Under the pieces are notes generated by a model. The model ran no database searches. It was not told the DNA's origin and saw nothing but the letters and a program-made list of their open reading frames with translations. A stretch of DNA of 64,000 nt. It comes from Pseudomonas libanensis (lineage in GTDB: Bacteria; Pseudomonadota; Gammaproteobacteria; Pseudomonadales; Pseudomonadaceae). Shown in pieces: positions 45,662 to 55,792 of the stretch (positions are counted from its first letter, which is position 1; each line of letters begins with the position of its first letter). The stretch lies in assembly GCF_001439685.1 (NCBI RefSeq), contig NZ_JYLH01000002.1:62001-126000 (forward strand), read 5' to 3'. Made by a program: the position numbers and the translations under genes.

Positions 45662-46846
45662 TTAGTACAGGCATTCGACGGCCATGGCCGTGGCTTCACC
45701 GCCGCCGATACAGATGGCGGCGACGCCACGCTTGAGGCCCTTCTGGCGCAGGGCCGACAACAGGGTTACCAGGATACGTGCGCCGGACGCGCCGATCGGA
45801 TGGCCCAGGGCGCAGGCTCCGCCATGGACATTGACCTTGTCGTGGGGAATCTCCAGCTTGCTCATGGTCACCAGGCTCACAACGGCAAAGGCTTCGTTGA
45901 TTTCGAACAGGTCGACTTCATCGAGGTTCCAGCCGGTCTTGGTCATCAGTTTGCGGATCGCCCCCACGGGTGCCACCGGAAACAGCCCAGGCTCATCGGC
46001 AAACGCCGCATGCCCGTGGATCACCGCCAACGGCTTGAGCCCGCGCTTGTGGGCTTCGGATTCGCGCATCAGCAACAGCGCAGCGGCACCATCGGAAATC
46101 GAGCTGGAGTTGGCCGCGGTCACGGTGCCGCCTTCACGGAACGCCGGTTTCAGGCTGGCTATCTTGTCCAGCTTGGCTTTGGGTGGCTGCTCATCGTGCA
46201 GGATGGTTTTCTGCTCCTTGCCCACGGTGACCTGTACCGGGACGATCTCGCTGGCGAAGCTGCCATGGGTGATGGCTTCCTGGGCACGAGTCAGGGAAGC
46301 AATGGCGAAGGCGTCCTGGGCTTCACGGGTAAAACCGTTGTGTTCGGCGCAGTCCTCGGCAAAGGTGCCCATCAGGCGGCCCTTGTCATAGGCGTCCTCC
46401 AGGCCATCGAGGAACATATGGTCGAGCACCTTGCCGTGACCCATGCGATAGCCGCTGCGCGCGCGGTCCAGCAGGTATGGCGCATTGGACATGCTCTCCA
46501 TGCCACCGGCAATCACCACGTCGACGCTGCCGGCACGCAGTGAGTCGTGGGCAAGAATCGCCGCCTCCATGCCGGAACCGCACATTTTGTTGAGGGTGGT
46601 GCAGCGGGTGCCCTTGTCCAACCCGGCGCCCAGGGCGGCCTGGCGGGCTGGTGCCTGCCCGAGCCCGGCCGGCAGCACGCAGCCGAACAGCACTTCGTCG
46701 ACGGCATCGGTGGCGATACCGGCACGTTCGACAGCGGCACGAATCGCGGCCGCGCCCAGCTGTGGTGCGGTCAAACTTTTGAGATCGCCCTGGAAACCAC
46801 CCATGGGGGTGCGCACGGCGCTGACAATAACGATTGGGTCATTCAT
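45662..46846 (-). CDS. Acetyl-CoA C-acyltransferase (thiolase)
   Basis: A 394-residue thiolase. The nucleophilic Cys lies in LNKMCGSGMEAAI, the His in VHGGACALGHPIGASGARIL and the second Cys in AAICIGGGEATAM. It would cleave 2-methylacetoacetyl-CoA into acetyl-CoA and propionyl-CoA at the end of isoleucine breakdown. It is the counterpart of P. putida FadAx by cluster position. Confidence 0.91.
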   Translation of the reverse strand: MNDPIVIVSAVRTPMGGFQGDLKSLTAPQLGAAAIRAAVERAGIATDAVDEVLFGCVLPAGLGQAPARQAALGAGLDKGTRCTTLNKMCGSGMEAAILAHDSLRAGSVDVVIAGGMESMSNAPYLLDRARSGYRMGHGKVLDHMFLDGLEDAYDKGRLMGTFAEDCAEHNGFTREAQDAFAIASLTRAQEAITHGSFASEIVPVQVTVGKEQKTILHDEQPPKAKLDKIASLKPAFREGGTVTAANSSSISDGAAALLLMRESEAHKRGLKPLAVIHGHAAFADEPGLFPVAPVGAIRKLMTKTGWNLDEVDLFEINEAFAVVSLVTMSKLEIPHDKVNVHGGACALGHPIGASGARILVTLLSALRQKGLKRGVAAICIGGGEATAMAVECLY

Positions 46847-46858
46847 ACAGGTGGCTCC

Positions 46859-47629
46859 TTACTTGGCGGCCATACGCAAGGCGCCGTCGAGACGGATCAC
46901 CTCACCATTGAGCATGCTGTTTTCAAGAATATGTCGCACCAGCGCGGCATATTCGGCGGGTTTGCCCAGGCGCGGCGGAAATGGCACGCCGGCAGCCAGC
47001 GAGTCACGTACTTCCGGGGTCATGCCTGCCATCATCGGGGTTTCGAAGATGCCTGGCGCGATGGTCATCACACGGATGCCAAACCGCGCCAATTCCCGGG
47101 CGGCGGGCAAAGTCAGGCTGGCAATCGCACCTTTGGAGGCGGCGTACGCCGCCTGGCCGATCTGGCCGTCGAACGCCGCAACAGAGGCGGTATTGATGAT
47201 TACACCCCGCTCGCCATCGGCATTCGCCTCGGATTCAGCAATGGCCGCAGCGGCCAGGCGCAACAGGTTGAAGCTGCCAATCAGGTTGACGTTGATCACC
47301 TGGGCAAAGCTGGCCAGCCCGTGGGGGCCATTCTTGCCGAGGATTTTCTCGCCGCGCACTACGCCGGCGCAGTTGATCAACCCATGCAAACCACCAAACG
47401 CCTCGACAGCCGCGTTAACGGCCGCTTCGGCAGCGGCTTCCTGGCTGATATCCGCCACGGCACTACGGGCGTTGTCGCCCAGCTGGGTGGCCTTGGCCGC
47501 CACAGCGTCGGCATTCAGGTCCACCAGCATCACCTTGGCGCCGGCCGCAATGAGCATTTCAGCCGTGGCCGCACCGAGGCCCGAAGCACCGCCGCTGACC
47601 AGGAATACCTTGTTTTCAATCTGCATCAT
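46859..47629 (-). CDS. HSD10-like 3-hydroxyacyl-CoA dehydrogenase (SDR)
   Basis: A 256-residue short-chain dehydrogenase with [25 protein letters not shown] and [20 protein letters not shown]. This pattern, with the 256-residue length and [10 protein letters not shown] start, fits type II 3-hydroxyacyl-CoA dehydrogenases that oxidise 2-methyl-3-hydroxybutyryl-CoA. It is in an operon with thiolase and acyl-CoA synthetase. Confidence 0.89.
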   Translation of the reverse strand: MMQIENKVFLVSGGASGLGAATAEMLIAAGAKVMLVDLNADAVAAKATQLGDNARSAVADISQEAAAEAAVNAAVEAFGGLHGLINCAGVVRGEKILGKNGPHGLASFAQVINVNLIGSFNLLRLAAAAIAESEANADGERGVIINTASVAAFDGQIGQAAYAASKGAIASLTLPAARELARFGIRVMTIAPGIFETPMMAGMTPEVRDSLAAGVPFPPRLGKPAEYAALVRHILENSMLNGEVIRLDGALRMAAK

Positions 47630-47647
47630 TGTTTCCTTTGAAAGGGA

Positions 47648-49297
47648 TCACGCCACGGCCGCCTGGGCCTTGGCAATTTCCTGATTACGCAAAATAAAAC
47701 GTTGCAACTTGCCGCTCGGAGTCTTGGGCAAGTCGCTGACAAATTCGATTTCTCGTGGGTAAGCATGGGCAGCCAGGCGCTGGCGCACATGCAGGCGCAG
47801 CTCTTCGGCCAATTCCGGGGTGGCGCGGTATTGCTCGCTGATCACCACGAAGGCCTTCACCAGCTCGGTACGTTCCGGGCAAGGCTTGCCAACCACGGCT
47901 GCTTCAACCACCGCCGGGTGTTCGACCAGCGCGCTTTCCACATCAAATGGGCCAACGCGATAACCGGACGTGGTGATCACATCATCGCTGCGCCCGACAA
48001 AACTGATGCTGCCGTCCGGGTTCAGCTCCACCGTGTCGCCACTGAGGTAGTACTTGCCTACAAACGCCTTGGTCTTGACGCCCTCGTAACCGGCGAACCA
48101 GCACATCGGCGACTGTTCGCGGTCGATGGCGAGAATGCCGGGCTGGCCGGCGGGCAGTTCCTGATGATGGTCATCCAGCACCACGATGCGGTGCCCGGGC
48201 GAGGCGAAGCCCGCCGAACCCACATGCACCGGGTGCGCCAGGCCATGATGATTGCACAGCACCATGCCCAGCTCAGTCTGGCCATAGTGGTCGTGGATGG
48301 TCACGCCCAGGCTATCGGCGAACCAGCGGATCACCTCCGGGTTCAACGGCTCGCCGGCACTGCTGACGATGCGCAGCCTGCCCTTGATCGAACGGGCGAA
48401 CTGCTCGCCCCCGGCAATCAACAGGCGGTACGCCGTGGGCGAACCGGCGAGGTTAGTGATCCCATATTTATTGATGACCCGGCAGGTGCTTTCCAGGGTG
48501 AACGGGCCATCGTAGAAAGTGATCGGATGCCCCATCGCCAGCGGCCCGGTCACGCCGAAATAGATGCCGTAGGCCCAGCCCGGGTCGGCGACGTTCCAGA
48601 ACCCATCTTCGGGGCGCAGGTCCACGGCGTCGCGCATGTAGCCCTGGAACGCGACAATCGCCTTGAGTGGCACCGACAGCGCCTTCGAGGGGCCGGTGGT
48701 GCCCGAGGTGAACATCAGCAGGAATGGATCGTCGGCGCCCAGCATCACCGGTTCACAGACGTTGGCGTGGTTGGGCAGTTCGGCCCAGAAGCTGTAGTCA
48801 CCGCGCACGATGCCCTCGCCCCTGGCCCCGGCCACCGTGACGATGGTCGGGCAGTCGGCGACTTCGGCCAGCTTGGGACGGTTGACCGCGTCGGTGACCA
48901 CCAGCGCTGCCCCGGAGCTGTTCAGGCGATGCTCGATGGCCTTGGGGCCGAAGGCGGTAAACAGCGGCTGATACACCGCGCCGATGCGCCAGGTGGCGAG
49001 CACCACCACCAGCAACTCGGCCGTGCGCGGCAACAGGCCGGCGACCTTGTCACCGCGCCTGACGCCCTGGGACAAGAGGAAGTTGGCGAAGCGTGCGGCC
49101 TGTTCCTGCAACTCGGTGAAGGTCGACGTGGCGCTGCGTCCGTCCTTGCCCTCCCAGAACAACGCGATACGCCCCGGCAGCGCGTGGCGGTCACAGCATT
49201 CCACACAGGCATTCAACGCCTGCAGGTTGCCGGCCAGCGCGGCGTCGACGGTGTGCTGGTAATCAAACCCGGTGGTGGCAGCCAAATACTCACGCAT
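47648..49297 (-). CDS. AMP-forming acyl-CoA synthetase
   Basis: A 549-residue ANL-superfamily ligase. The P-loop is LLMFTSGTTGPSKALSVPLK, with DHYGQTELGMVLCNHHG and YYLSGDTVELNPDGSISFVG for nucleotide binding, and the C-terminal catalytic Lys in KTPSGKLQRFIL. It activates a short or branched acid for the downstream enzymes. I placed the start at ATG 49297; a TTG at 49306 is also in frame. It is the first gene of the five-gene operon. Confidence 0.89.
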   Translation of the reverse strand: MREYLAATTGFDYQHTVDAALAGNLQALNACVECCDRHALPGRIALFWEGKDGRSATSTFTELQEQAARFANFLLSQGVRRGDKVAGLLPRTAELLVVVLATWRIGAVYQPLFTAFGPKAIEHRLNSSGAALVVTDAVNRPKLAEVADCPTIVTVAGARGEGIVRGDYSFWAELPNHANVCEPVMLGADDPFLLMFTSGTTGPSKALSVPLKAIVAFQGYMRDAVDLRPEDGFWNVADPGWAYGIYFGVTGPLAMGHPITFYDGPFTLESTCRVINKYGITNLAGSPTAYRLLIAGGEQFARSIKGRLRIVSSAGEPLNPEVIRWFADSLGVTIHDHYGQTELGMVLCNHHGLAHPVHVGSAGFASPGHRIVVLDDHHQELPAGQPGILAIDREQSPMCWFAGYEGVKTKAFVGKYYLSGDTVELNPDGSISFVGRSDDVITTSGYRVGPFDVESALVEHPAVVEAAVVGKPCPERTELVKAFVVISEQYRATPELAEELRLHVRQRLAAHAYPREIEFVSDLPKTPSGKLQRFILRNQEIAKAQAAVA

Positions 49298-49551
49298 CGT
49301 TTCCAATCCTTCTGTATTTTTATTTTCAGGACTTTTTGACTCGATGAATCAGCTGGAATAGTCGCTCCAGAGCGTTGCAGCGGCAATGGTCAAAGCCTTC
49401 AACCTGGCTGACTGGTTTGGCCAATCCGGCGTGGGGGTGCCTGTTGTGCCCTGGGGTGGCCTGGGGGCCGACAGCCCTGCGGTAGATGCCGCCCAGGCAT
49501 TTCACGGCTACAATGCGCGCCTCGACCGTGACAAGCCTGACTAAAAAAACT

Positions 49552-51531
49552 ATGTCCTTGCCCAAGCATCACCTGGAATTGCTCAGCCCTGCTCGCGATG
49601 TCGCCATTGCGCGCGAGGCTATCCTGCATGGCGCCGACGCCATCTACATCGGCGGGCCGAGCTTCGGCGCTCGCCATAATGCCTGTAACGAGGTGAGCGA
49701 TATCGCTCAGCTGGTGGAATTCGCCCGGCGTTACCATGCCCGTGTGTTCACCACTATCAACACCATCTTGCATGACAACGAGCTGGAACCTGCGCGCAAG
49801 CTGATCCATCAGCTCTACGATGCCGGTGTCGACGCGCTGATCGTGCAAGACCTGGGCGTGATGGAACTGGATATACCGCCCATCGAGTTGCACGCCAGCA
49901 CCCAGACCGACATCCGCACCCTGGGCCGCGCCAGGTTTCTTGACCAGGCCGGTTTCTCGCAATTGGTATTGGCTCGTGAGCTGAACCTGCAAGAGATCCG
50001 CGCCATCGCCGACGAGACCGATGCCGCCATCGAGTTCTTTATCCACGGCGCCCTGTGCGTGGCATTTTCCGGACAGTGCAATATCTCCCACGCGCAAAAT
50101 GGCCGCAGTGCCAACCGCGGTGACTGCTCCCAGGCCTGCCGCCTGCCGTACACCTTGAAAGATGACCAGGGCCGCGTGGTGGCGTTTGAAAAGCACCTGC
50201 TGTCGATGAAGGACAACAACCAGAGCGCCAACCTGCGTGCCCTGGTCGAGGCCGGCGTGCGCTCGTTCAAGATCGAAGGTCGCTACAAGGACATGGGCTA
50301 TGTGAAGAACATCACCGCCTACTACCGCCAGCGCCTCGACGAAATCCTCGAAGACCGCCCGGACCTGGCTCGCGCTTCCAGCGGCCGTACCGCGCATTTC
50401 TTTGTGCCCGATCCGGAAAAAACCTTCCACCGTGGCAGCACCGATTACTTCGTCACCGACCGCAAGGTCGACATCGGCGCATTCGACACCCCGACCTTCA
50501 CCGGCCTGCCGGTGGGTGTGGTGGAAAAAGCCGGCAAGCGTGACTTGCAGGTGGTCACCCAGGAGCCGCTGTCCAACGGCGATGGCCTGAATGTGCTGGT
50601 CAAGCGTGAAGTGGTGGGTTTCCGCGCCAATATCGCCGAGCCTAAAGGTGAGTTCGAAGAAGACGGTGAAAAGCGCTATCGCTATCGCGTTGAACCGAAT
50701 GAAATGCCCGCCGGCCTGCATCAGTTGCGCCCCAACCACCCGCTGAACCGCAACCTGGACCATAACTGGCAACAGGCGCTGTTGAAGACCTCGGCCGAGC
50801 GCCGTATCGGCCTGTCATGGGTGGCACGCCTGCGTGAAGACCAGCTGCAAGTCATCGCCACCAGCGAAGAAGGTATCAGCGCCAGCGTCACTCTGCCCGG
50901 CCCGTTTGGCGTGGCCAACAAGCCGGAACAGGCGCTCGACACGTTGCGCGACCTGCTTGGCCAGCTCGGCACCACCGAATACCACGCCACCCGCATCGAG
51001 TTGGATGCGCCGCAGGCGTTCTTCATCCCCAACTCGCAGCTCAAGGCATTGCGCCGTGAAGTGATCGAGGCGCTGACCGCTGCCCGCATCGAGGCGCACC
51101 CACGGGGCGGGCGCAAGGCTGAAACCTCGCCGCCGCCGGTCTACCCCGAGGCGCACCTGTCGTTCCTGGCCAACGTCTACAACCAGAAAGCCCGGGACTT
51201 CTACCACCGTCACGGCGTAAAGCTGATCGACGCGGCCTTCGAAGCCCACGAAGAAACCGGCGAAGTACCGGTGATGATCACCAAGCATTGCCTGCGTTTC
51301 TCGTTCAACCTGTGCCCAAAACAGGCCAAGGGCGTGACCGGGGTGAAAACCAAGGTAGCGCCGATGCAGTTGATCCACGGCGACGAAGTGCTGACCTTGA
51401 AGTTCGACTGCAAGCCCTGCGAAATGCATGTGGTGGGCAAGATCAAGGGGCATATCCTTGGTTTGCCGCAACCGGGCAGCGCCGTAGAGCATTTCAACCC
51501 GGAAAATCTCATCTATCAGGGCACGCACTGA
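49552..51531 (+). CDS. rlhA: 23S rRNA 5-hydroxycytidine C2501 synthase (U32 peptidase family)
   Basis: A 659-residue protein that follows E. coli RlhA (YdcP) closely: HLELLSPARDVAIAREAILH, GADAIYIGGPSFGARHNA, IEFFIHGALCVAFSGQCNIS, NRGDCSQACRLPYTLKDDQG and SFKIEGRYKDMGYVKNITAY. The conserved cysteines in the FSGQC and GDCSQAC region and the later CLRFSFNLC segment fit a metal or Fe-S site. It hydroxylates C2501 of 23S rRNA. I chose the ATG at 49552 by family alignment; longer in-frame starts exist. Confidence 0.91.
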   Translation: MSLPKHHLELLSPARDVAIAREAILHGADAIYIGGPSFGARHNACNEVSDIAQLVEFARRYHARVFTTINTILHDNELEPARKLIHQLYDAGVDALIVQDLGVMELDIPPIELHASTQTDIRTLGRARFLDQAGFSQLVLARELNLQEIRAIADETDAAIEFFIHGALCVAFSGQCNISHAQNGRSANRGDCSQACRLPYTLKDDQGRVVAFEKHLLSMKDNNQSANLRALVEAGVRSFKIEGRYKDMGYVKNITAYYRQRLDEILEDRPDLARASSGRTAHFFVPDPEKTFHRGSTDYFVTDRKVDIGAFDTPTFTGLPVGVVEKAGKRDLQVVTQEPLSNGDGLNVLVKREVVGFRANIAEPKGEFEEDGEKRYRYRVEPNEMPAGLHQLRPNHPLNRNLDHNWQQALLKTSAERRIGLSWVARLREDQLQVIATSEEGISASVTLPGPFGVANKPEQALDTLRDLLGQLGTTEYHATRIELDAPQAFFIPNSQLKALRREVIEALTAARIEAHPRGGRKAETSPPPVYPEAHLSFLANVYNQKARDFYHRHGVKLIDAAFEAHEETGEVPVMITKHCLRFSFNLCPKQAKGVTGVKTKVAPMQLIHGDEVLTLKFDCKPCEMHVVGKIKGHILGLPQPGSAVEHFNPENLIYQGTH

Positions 51532-52411
51532 CCCTCGGGGAGCGGGGCCACCACCAGCCCCGCTGCAACCCTGCCGCCGCCAGCAGAATCGCCGCCACCC
51601 CCAGCCATTGCAGCCAACCCAGGCGATGCCCGAAGGCAATCCAATCGACGAAAATCGCCGCAATCGGGTAGATGAACGACAGTGCGCCGGTGATCGCGGT
51701 TGGCAGTTTCTGGATTGCGCCATACAGCAGCACATACATCAGCCCTGTGTGTACCACGCCTAACGTCACCAGTGCGGCCCAGGCATTGGTGGATGTCGGC
51801 AAGCCATTCCAGGGCACCAGCGGCGCCAGCAGTACCGCGCCAGTGGTCACCTGGATCAACGCCATCAGATGGGGCGGCACCGCCTTGAGGCGCTTGATGA
51901 TCAACGCGGCTATCGCATACAAAAAGGCCGCGCCGAGGGCCAATGCAATACCCACCAGGTAATTGCCGCCGCCCGTTTGCTCGCCGTGGGCGGTGACAAT
52001 CGCCAACATGCCCAGGAAGGCTACGCTCAGCCACGCCAGTTTCTGCACGGTGATTTTTTCACCGAGAAACAACGCCGCCAGCATCACCAGCATAAACGGC
52101 TGCACGTTGTACACCGCCGTACTGATAGCAATCGATGCGCGCGAATAAGATTCGAACAGCAGCAGCCAGTTACCGACGATGGCCACCCCACTCAGCACCG
52201 CCAACCCGAGCGTCGCCCAGTTGAGCAGGTCCAGGCGCAGATAACCCAGCCACGCGCAGACCAGCAACAGCGTCAGCGCGCCGATCACGCAGCGCCAGAA
52301 CACCACTTCGATCACCGACACCCCAGACACCAGCACAAACCAGCCAATGCTGCCCGAGATCAGCATGGCGGCGACCATTTCCCACGAACCGCGACGGATG
52401 GATGAATCCAT
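51509..52411 (-). CDS. EamA-family DMT exporter
   Basis: A 300-residue inner-membrane protein with ten helices in two EamA repeats (PF00892-type), e.g. GAAFLYAIAALIIKRLKAVP in the second repeat. It probably exports an amino acid or metabolite. It is divergent from an Lrp/AsnC regulator (108 bases between starts), which often controls such exporters. Its stop overlaps the end of rlhA by 23 bases in convergent orientation. Confidence 0.87.
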   Translation of the reverse strand: MDSSIRRGSWEMVAAMLISGSIGWFVLVSGVSVIEVVFWRCVIGALTLLLVCAWLGYLRLDLLNWATLGLAVLSGVAIVGNWLLLFESYSRASIAISTAVYNVQPFMLVMLAALFLGEKITVQKLAWLSVAFLGMLAIVTAHGEQTGGGNYLVGIALALGAAFLYAIAALIIKRLKAVPPHLMALIQVTTGAVLLAPLVPWNGLPTSTNAWAALVTLGVVHTGLMYVLLYGAIQKLPTAITGALSFIYPIAAIFVDWIAFGHRLGWLQWLGVAAILLAAAGLQRGWWWPRSPRVSACPDR

Positions 52412-52519
52412 GATTGAAACTCCTCAAGTGAGGCTCAATTATGGCAATCTGCTCGACACGGCTACAGTGACTAAAAAAGGCAAAACCTGGAAAACACCTT
52501 TTCTTATTAGGCGGATAGC

Positions 52520-52960
52520 ATGATCGACACCATCGACCAGCAATTGATCGCGGCCTTGATGGACGACTCGCGACTGTCCCTCAAGGCGCTGGCGGGCATC
52601 ACCGGGTTGTCTTCACCGAGCGTCAGCGAACGCCTGCGGCGCCTGGAGGAGCGCGGCGTACTCACCCACTACACGGTGACTATCGACCCCAAGCATTTCG
52701 GCTACCTGCTGCAAGCCATCGTGCGCATCCGCCCCCTGCCCGGCAAATTGCAGGAGGTGGAACGCCAGATCCAGGCGATCCCCGAGTTCACCGAATGCGA
52801 CAAGGTCACTGGCGAGGATTGCTTTATCGCACGCCTGCATGTGCGCACGATGGAGCATCTGGACGTGCTGCTCGACCGGCTCAATGCCTATGCCGAGACC
52901 AATACCGCTATCGTTAAGAAAACCCCAGTGAAACGGCGTTTACCGCCCTTGGCTGATTAG
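52520..52960 (+). CDS. Lrp/AsnC-family transcriptional regulator
   Basis: A 146-residue regulator. An N-terminal winged HTH (SLKALAGITGLSSPSVSERL, residues about 18-40) is followed by a RAM ligand-binding domain with TECDKVTGEDCFIARLHV. It is divergent from the EamA exporter and likely regulates it in response to an amino acid. Its 3' end overlaps the convergent aminotransferase gene by 47 bases. Confidence 0.91.
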   Translation: MIDTIDQQLIAALMDDSRLSLKALAGITGLSSPSVSERLRRLEERGVLTHYTVTIDPKHFGYLLQAIVRIRPLPGKLQEVERQIQAIPEFTECDKVTGEDCFIARLHVRTMEHLDVLLDRLNAYAETNTAIVKKTPVKRRLPPLAD

Positions 52961-54119
52961 CGACAAACTGCGTGATCCGCCGACAGGCCTCGGCCAGACG
53001 CTCCTCACCCAAGGTAAACGACAGCCGGACGAACCCCTGGGCGGGCTCGCCAAAGGCCGCCGCGTCCAACACCGACACCCCGGCCTCGCGAAACAGGCGC
53101 CAGGCAAACTCCAGGGAGCTGAGGCCCGTGCCGCGTACATCCACCAGCACAAACATGCCCGCTTGCGGCGCTTGTACCTCAATACCTGGGCAAGCACTCA
53201 GGCCAGCCACCACCAAGTCGCGTCGGCGGCGGTAGATCTCGAGCATGCCTTCAGTCACCTGGTCATGGGCCAACACCGCCGCCGTCGCTGCCTCCATCAC
53301 AAACCCAGGCAAGCCGTACAGCATGCTCAACATCAGGGTTTCGGCGTGCTTCACCATCTGCGGCGCGGCGATGAGCCAGCCGATACGCCAGCCGGTCATG
53401 GCATGGGACTTTGACAAGCTGCCAATCACGATGCAGCGCTCAGCCATGCCCGGCAGCGCCGCGAGGCTGTGGTACTGGCCGTCAAACACCAGGCTTTCGT
53501 AGACCTCATCCACCACCACCCACAGGTCATGGGCGATCGCAAGGTCGGCGATGGCTTGCAGTTCCTGCGGGTTGAGCACCACACCGGTGGGGTTGTTCGG
53601 GTTGGAAAAGAACATCGCCCGCGTGCGCGGGGTGATCGCAGCAGCGAGCAGTTGTGGATCCAGGCGAAAGCCGGATTGCGCACTGCATGGCACTCGCACC
53701 AAGGTCGCGCCGCTGGCCTTGAGCGTAGCCTCGTAGGTGACGTACATCGGATCGAGCACCACCACCTCGTCGCCAGCCTCTAGCAGGCACAGCGAGCTGA
53801 TAAACAACGCATTCTGCGCACCGGCCACGATGATCACTTGGTCGGCAGTCAGCGGGCGATCCAGGGTGTTGCTGTAGCGCGCCGCGACTGCCTTGCGCAG
53901 GGCTGGGCGACCGGGGATCTCGGTGTAATGGGAGTCGCCCATGTGCAGGGCATTGACTGCCGCGTCGGTAATGAAGGACGGGGTGGCGAAATCAGGGTCG
54001 CCGACGCTGAGGATAATGATGTCTTCGCCCTGGCTGGCCGCCTGGAACGCAGCGTGGTGGATGTCCCAGGCGGCGACGCCCTGCCCTGCAATTCGTTCGA
54101 CGAAGGGGGAAAACCGCAT
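52914..54119 (-). CDS. PLP-dependent class I/II aminotransferase
   Basis: A 401-residue fold-type I enzyme. Visible are IILSVGDPDFATPSFIT, FSNPNNPTGVVL, VVDEVYESLVFDG and the PLP lysine in GSLSKSHAMTGWRIGW. The C-terminal Arg region GFVRLSFTLGEERL binds the substrate carboxylate. It resembles aspartate/aromatic or arginine:pyruvate-type aminotransferases, but the substrate cannot be fixed. The neighbouring Lrp and EamA genes suggest amino-acid turnover. Confidence 0.88.
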   Translation of the reverse strand: MRFSPFVERIAGQGVAAWDIHHAAFQAASQGEDIIILSVGDPDFATPSFITDAAVNALHMGDSHYTEIPGRPALRKAVAARYSNTLDRPLTADQVIIVAGAQNALFISSLCLLEAGDEVVVLDPMYVTYEATLKASGATLVRVPCSAQSGFRLDPQLLAAAITPRTRAMFFSNPNNPTGVVLNPQELQAIADLAIAHDLWVVVDEVYESLVFDGQYHSLAALPGMAERCIVIGSLSKSHAMTGWRIGWLIAAPQMVKHAETLMLSMLYGLPGFVMEAATAAVLAHDQVTEGMLEIYRRRRDLVVAGLSACPGIEVQAPQAGMFVLVDVRGTGLSSLEFAWRLFREAGVSVLDAAAFGEPAQGFVRLSFTLGEERLAEACRRITQFVANQPRAVNAVSLGFS

Positions 54120-54303
54120 GCCAAAGCCTCTGGTTCAAAATGAAAACGCGTGAACCCGTTTGATGCGCGAACGGGAAGGATGGGCTCAACATAGTGCATA
54201 CCCAGCACGCGTTCAACGGCTAACCCGCGGCTGTAATCACATTGAACCTGCGTCCCTGGGCCGCCCTCAAACCTGCATAGACCACGGCCCTGGAACACGC
54301 TCG

Positions 54304-55656
54304 ATGACTTTTATTCTCTGGATGGCCGTGCTCGGCGCCGTACTGCTCACCCTCGCCCTCACCTCCTCCTACCTGCGCTGGATGCCCGTGACCACCTCGG
54401 CAGTCTGTCTGCTGCTGGGCGTCGCCATCGGCCCGTTGGGGGCGGACCTGTTGCACCTGGATATCAAGGGCTCGGCGCGCTGGATGGAGCACTTGACCGA
54501 GGTCGCAGTGCTGTTTTCGCTGTTTGTCAGCGGCTTGAAATTGCGCCTGCCACTGAGCCATCGCACTTGGCGCATCGCCTTCGGCATGGCAGGGCCGGTG
54601 ATGTTGCTGACCATCCTCGGCACCTGCCTGGTGCTGCACTACCTTTTGCAGCTGTCGTGGGGCGTTTCGCTGCTGGTGGGTGCCATGCTCGCGCCGACCG
54701 ACCCGGTGCTGGCCGGCCTGGTGCAGGTCAACAATGCCCAGGACTATGACGCTTTGCGCTTCGGTTTGTCCGGCGAGGCCGGCTTGAACGACGGTACAGC
54801 CTTCCCCTTTGTGATATTCGGCCTGCTGTTCATGCAACACGGCGGGTTCGACGGCGACTGGCTAGGCGGCTGGGTACTTAAAAACCTGCTATGGGCGGTG
54901 CCGGCGGGACTGCTGATTGGCTACTGGATGGGTCGTGGCATCGGCCGGGTCACGTTGCGCATGCGCATCACCAATGCCGACAGCACCTTGTCGCCCAATG
55001 ACTACCTGACCCTGGCACTGATCGCCCTGGCTTACGTGGCAGCTGAAGCTGTCGGCGGCTACGGCTTCCTCGCCGTGTTTGCAGCAGGCCTGGGCCTGCG
55101 TCAGGCCGAGGTCAAATCCACCGGCAATGCCGATACGCCGGCCGAACACTTGGCGCAGCCGGTGGTGGGCCACCTGGAGGTGGAACCTGAACTGGCTCTG
55201 CACGGCGACGTCAGCCAATTGCAGGACACGCAAATCGCCGCCGGGGTGATGATGAACGACATGCTGTCGTTCGGCAGCCTGGTGGAGCGTTCCATGGAAG
55301 TGTTCCTGGTAACGCTGTTGGGCATCGTGCTGGTCAGCCACTGGGACTGGCGTGCGCTGGCGGTGGCGGCGTTGCTGTTCGGGGTGATTCGCCCGGTCAG
55401 TGTGTTTGCCATGCCTTGGGGCGGCCTGCTGGGCCGTCGGCAACGCGGGCTGATGAGTTGGTTCGGGATTCGCGGGATCGGTAGTATCTACTACCTGTTC
55501 TATGCGCTAAACCATGGGCTGATCGGTACCAGCAGCACGGTGGCGGTGAACCTGACCCTGTCGGTGATCGCCCTGAGCATCGTCGTTCACGGCCTGAGTA
55601 CCCAGCCGATGCTGGGCTGGTATGAACGACGTGCCGGGGCGAAGGGTCAGTCCTGA
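54304..55656 (+). CDS. NhaP-type cation:proton antiporter (CPA1)
   Basis: A 450-residue membrane protein with about 12-13 helices. The ion-binding region reads GAMLAPTDPVLAGLVQV and SGEAGLNDGTAFPFVIFGLL, the CPA1 TDP and ND signatures. An extra hydrophilic loop (about residues 280-330) interrupts the later helices. It exchanges Na+ or K+ for H+. I chose the ATG at 54304, just before TM1; the upstream in-frame extension is hydrophilic and non-typical. Confidence 0.88.
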   Translation: MTFILWMAVLGAVLLTLALTSSYLRWMPVTTSAVCLLLGVAIGPLGADLLHLDIKGSARWMEHLTEVAVLFSLFVSGLKLRLPLSHRTWRIAFGMAGPVMLLTILGTCLVLHYLLQLSWGVSLLVGAMLAPTDPVLAGLVQVNNAQDYDALRFGLSGEAGLNDGTAFPFVIFGLLFMQHGGFDGDWLGGWVLKNLLWAVPAGLLIGYWMGRGIGRVTLRMRITNADSTLSPNDYLTLALIALAYVAAEAVGGYGFLAVFAAGLGLRQAEVKSTGNADTPAEHLAQPVVGHLEVEPELALHGDVSQLQDTQIAAGVMMNDMLSFGSLVERSMEVFLVTLLGIVLVSHWDWRALAVAALLFGVIRPVSVFAMPWGGLLGRRQRGLMSWFGIRGIGSIYYLFYALNHGLIGTSSTVAVNLTLSVIALSIVVHGLSTQPMLGWYERRAGAKGQS

Positions 55657-55781
55657 TTTTCGGTATTGCCGACGTCCGCCGCCTCATCCAGATCATTCAG
55701 CGGGACTTCGGCATCGTCCATCAGTGAGCCCGGGTCTTCATTGCCCGGATCGTTGAGTTCGTCGTCGAGTTCTTTTGACAT
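55647..55781 (-). CDS. Very small acidic protein, 44 residues
   Basis: MSKELDDELNDPGNEDPGSL begins a 44-residue, strongly acidic, probably disordered protein. Its ATG at 55781 follows a very good ribosome site, AGGAGAGG. The stop overlaps the antiporter's stop by 10 bases in convergent orientation. I recognise no family. It lies 11 bases after a second small disordered protein gene, so the two are likely co-transcribed. Confidence 0.6.
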   Translation of the reverse strand: MSKELDDELNDPGNEDPGSLMDDAEVPLNDLDEAADVGNTENQD

Positions 55782-55792
55782 GAACCTCTCCT

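Noticed and set aside
47702..49339. Plus-strand open frame of about 545 codons opposite the acyl-CoA synthetase
   Set aside because: It is a shadow frame; composition is biased to His, Gly and Gln, and the synthetase on the other strand has all family motifs.
49386..49544. Possible 52-residue ORF (MVKAFNLADWFGQSG...) before rlhA
   Set aside because: Codon use is plausible, but there is no clear ribosome site or family, and it lies in a short leader region.
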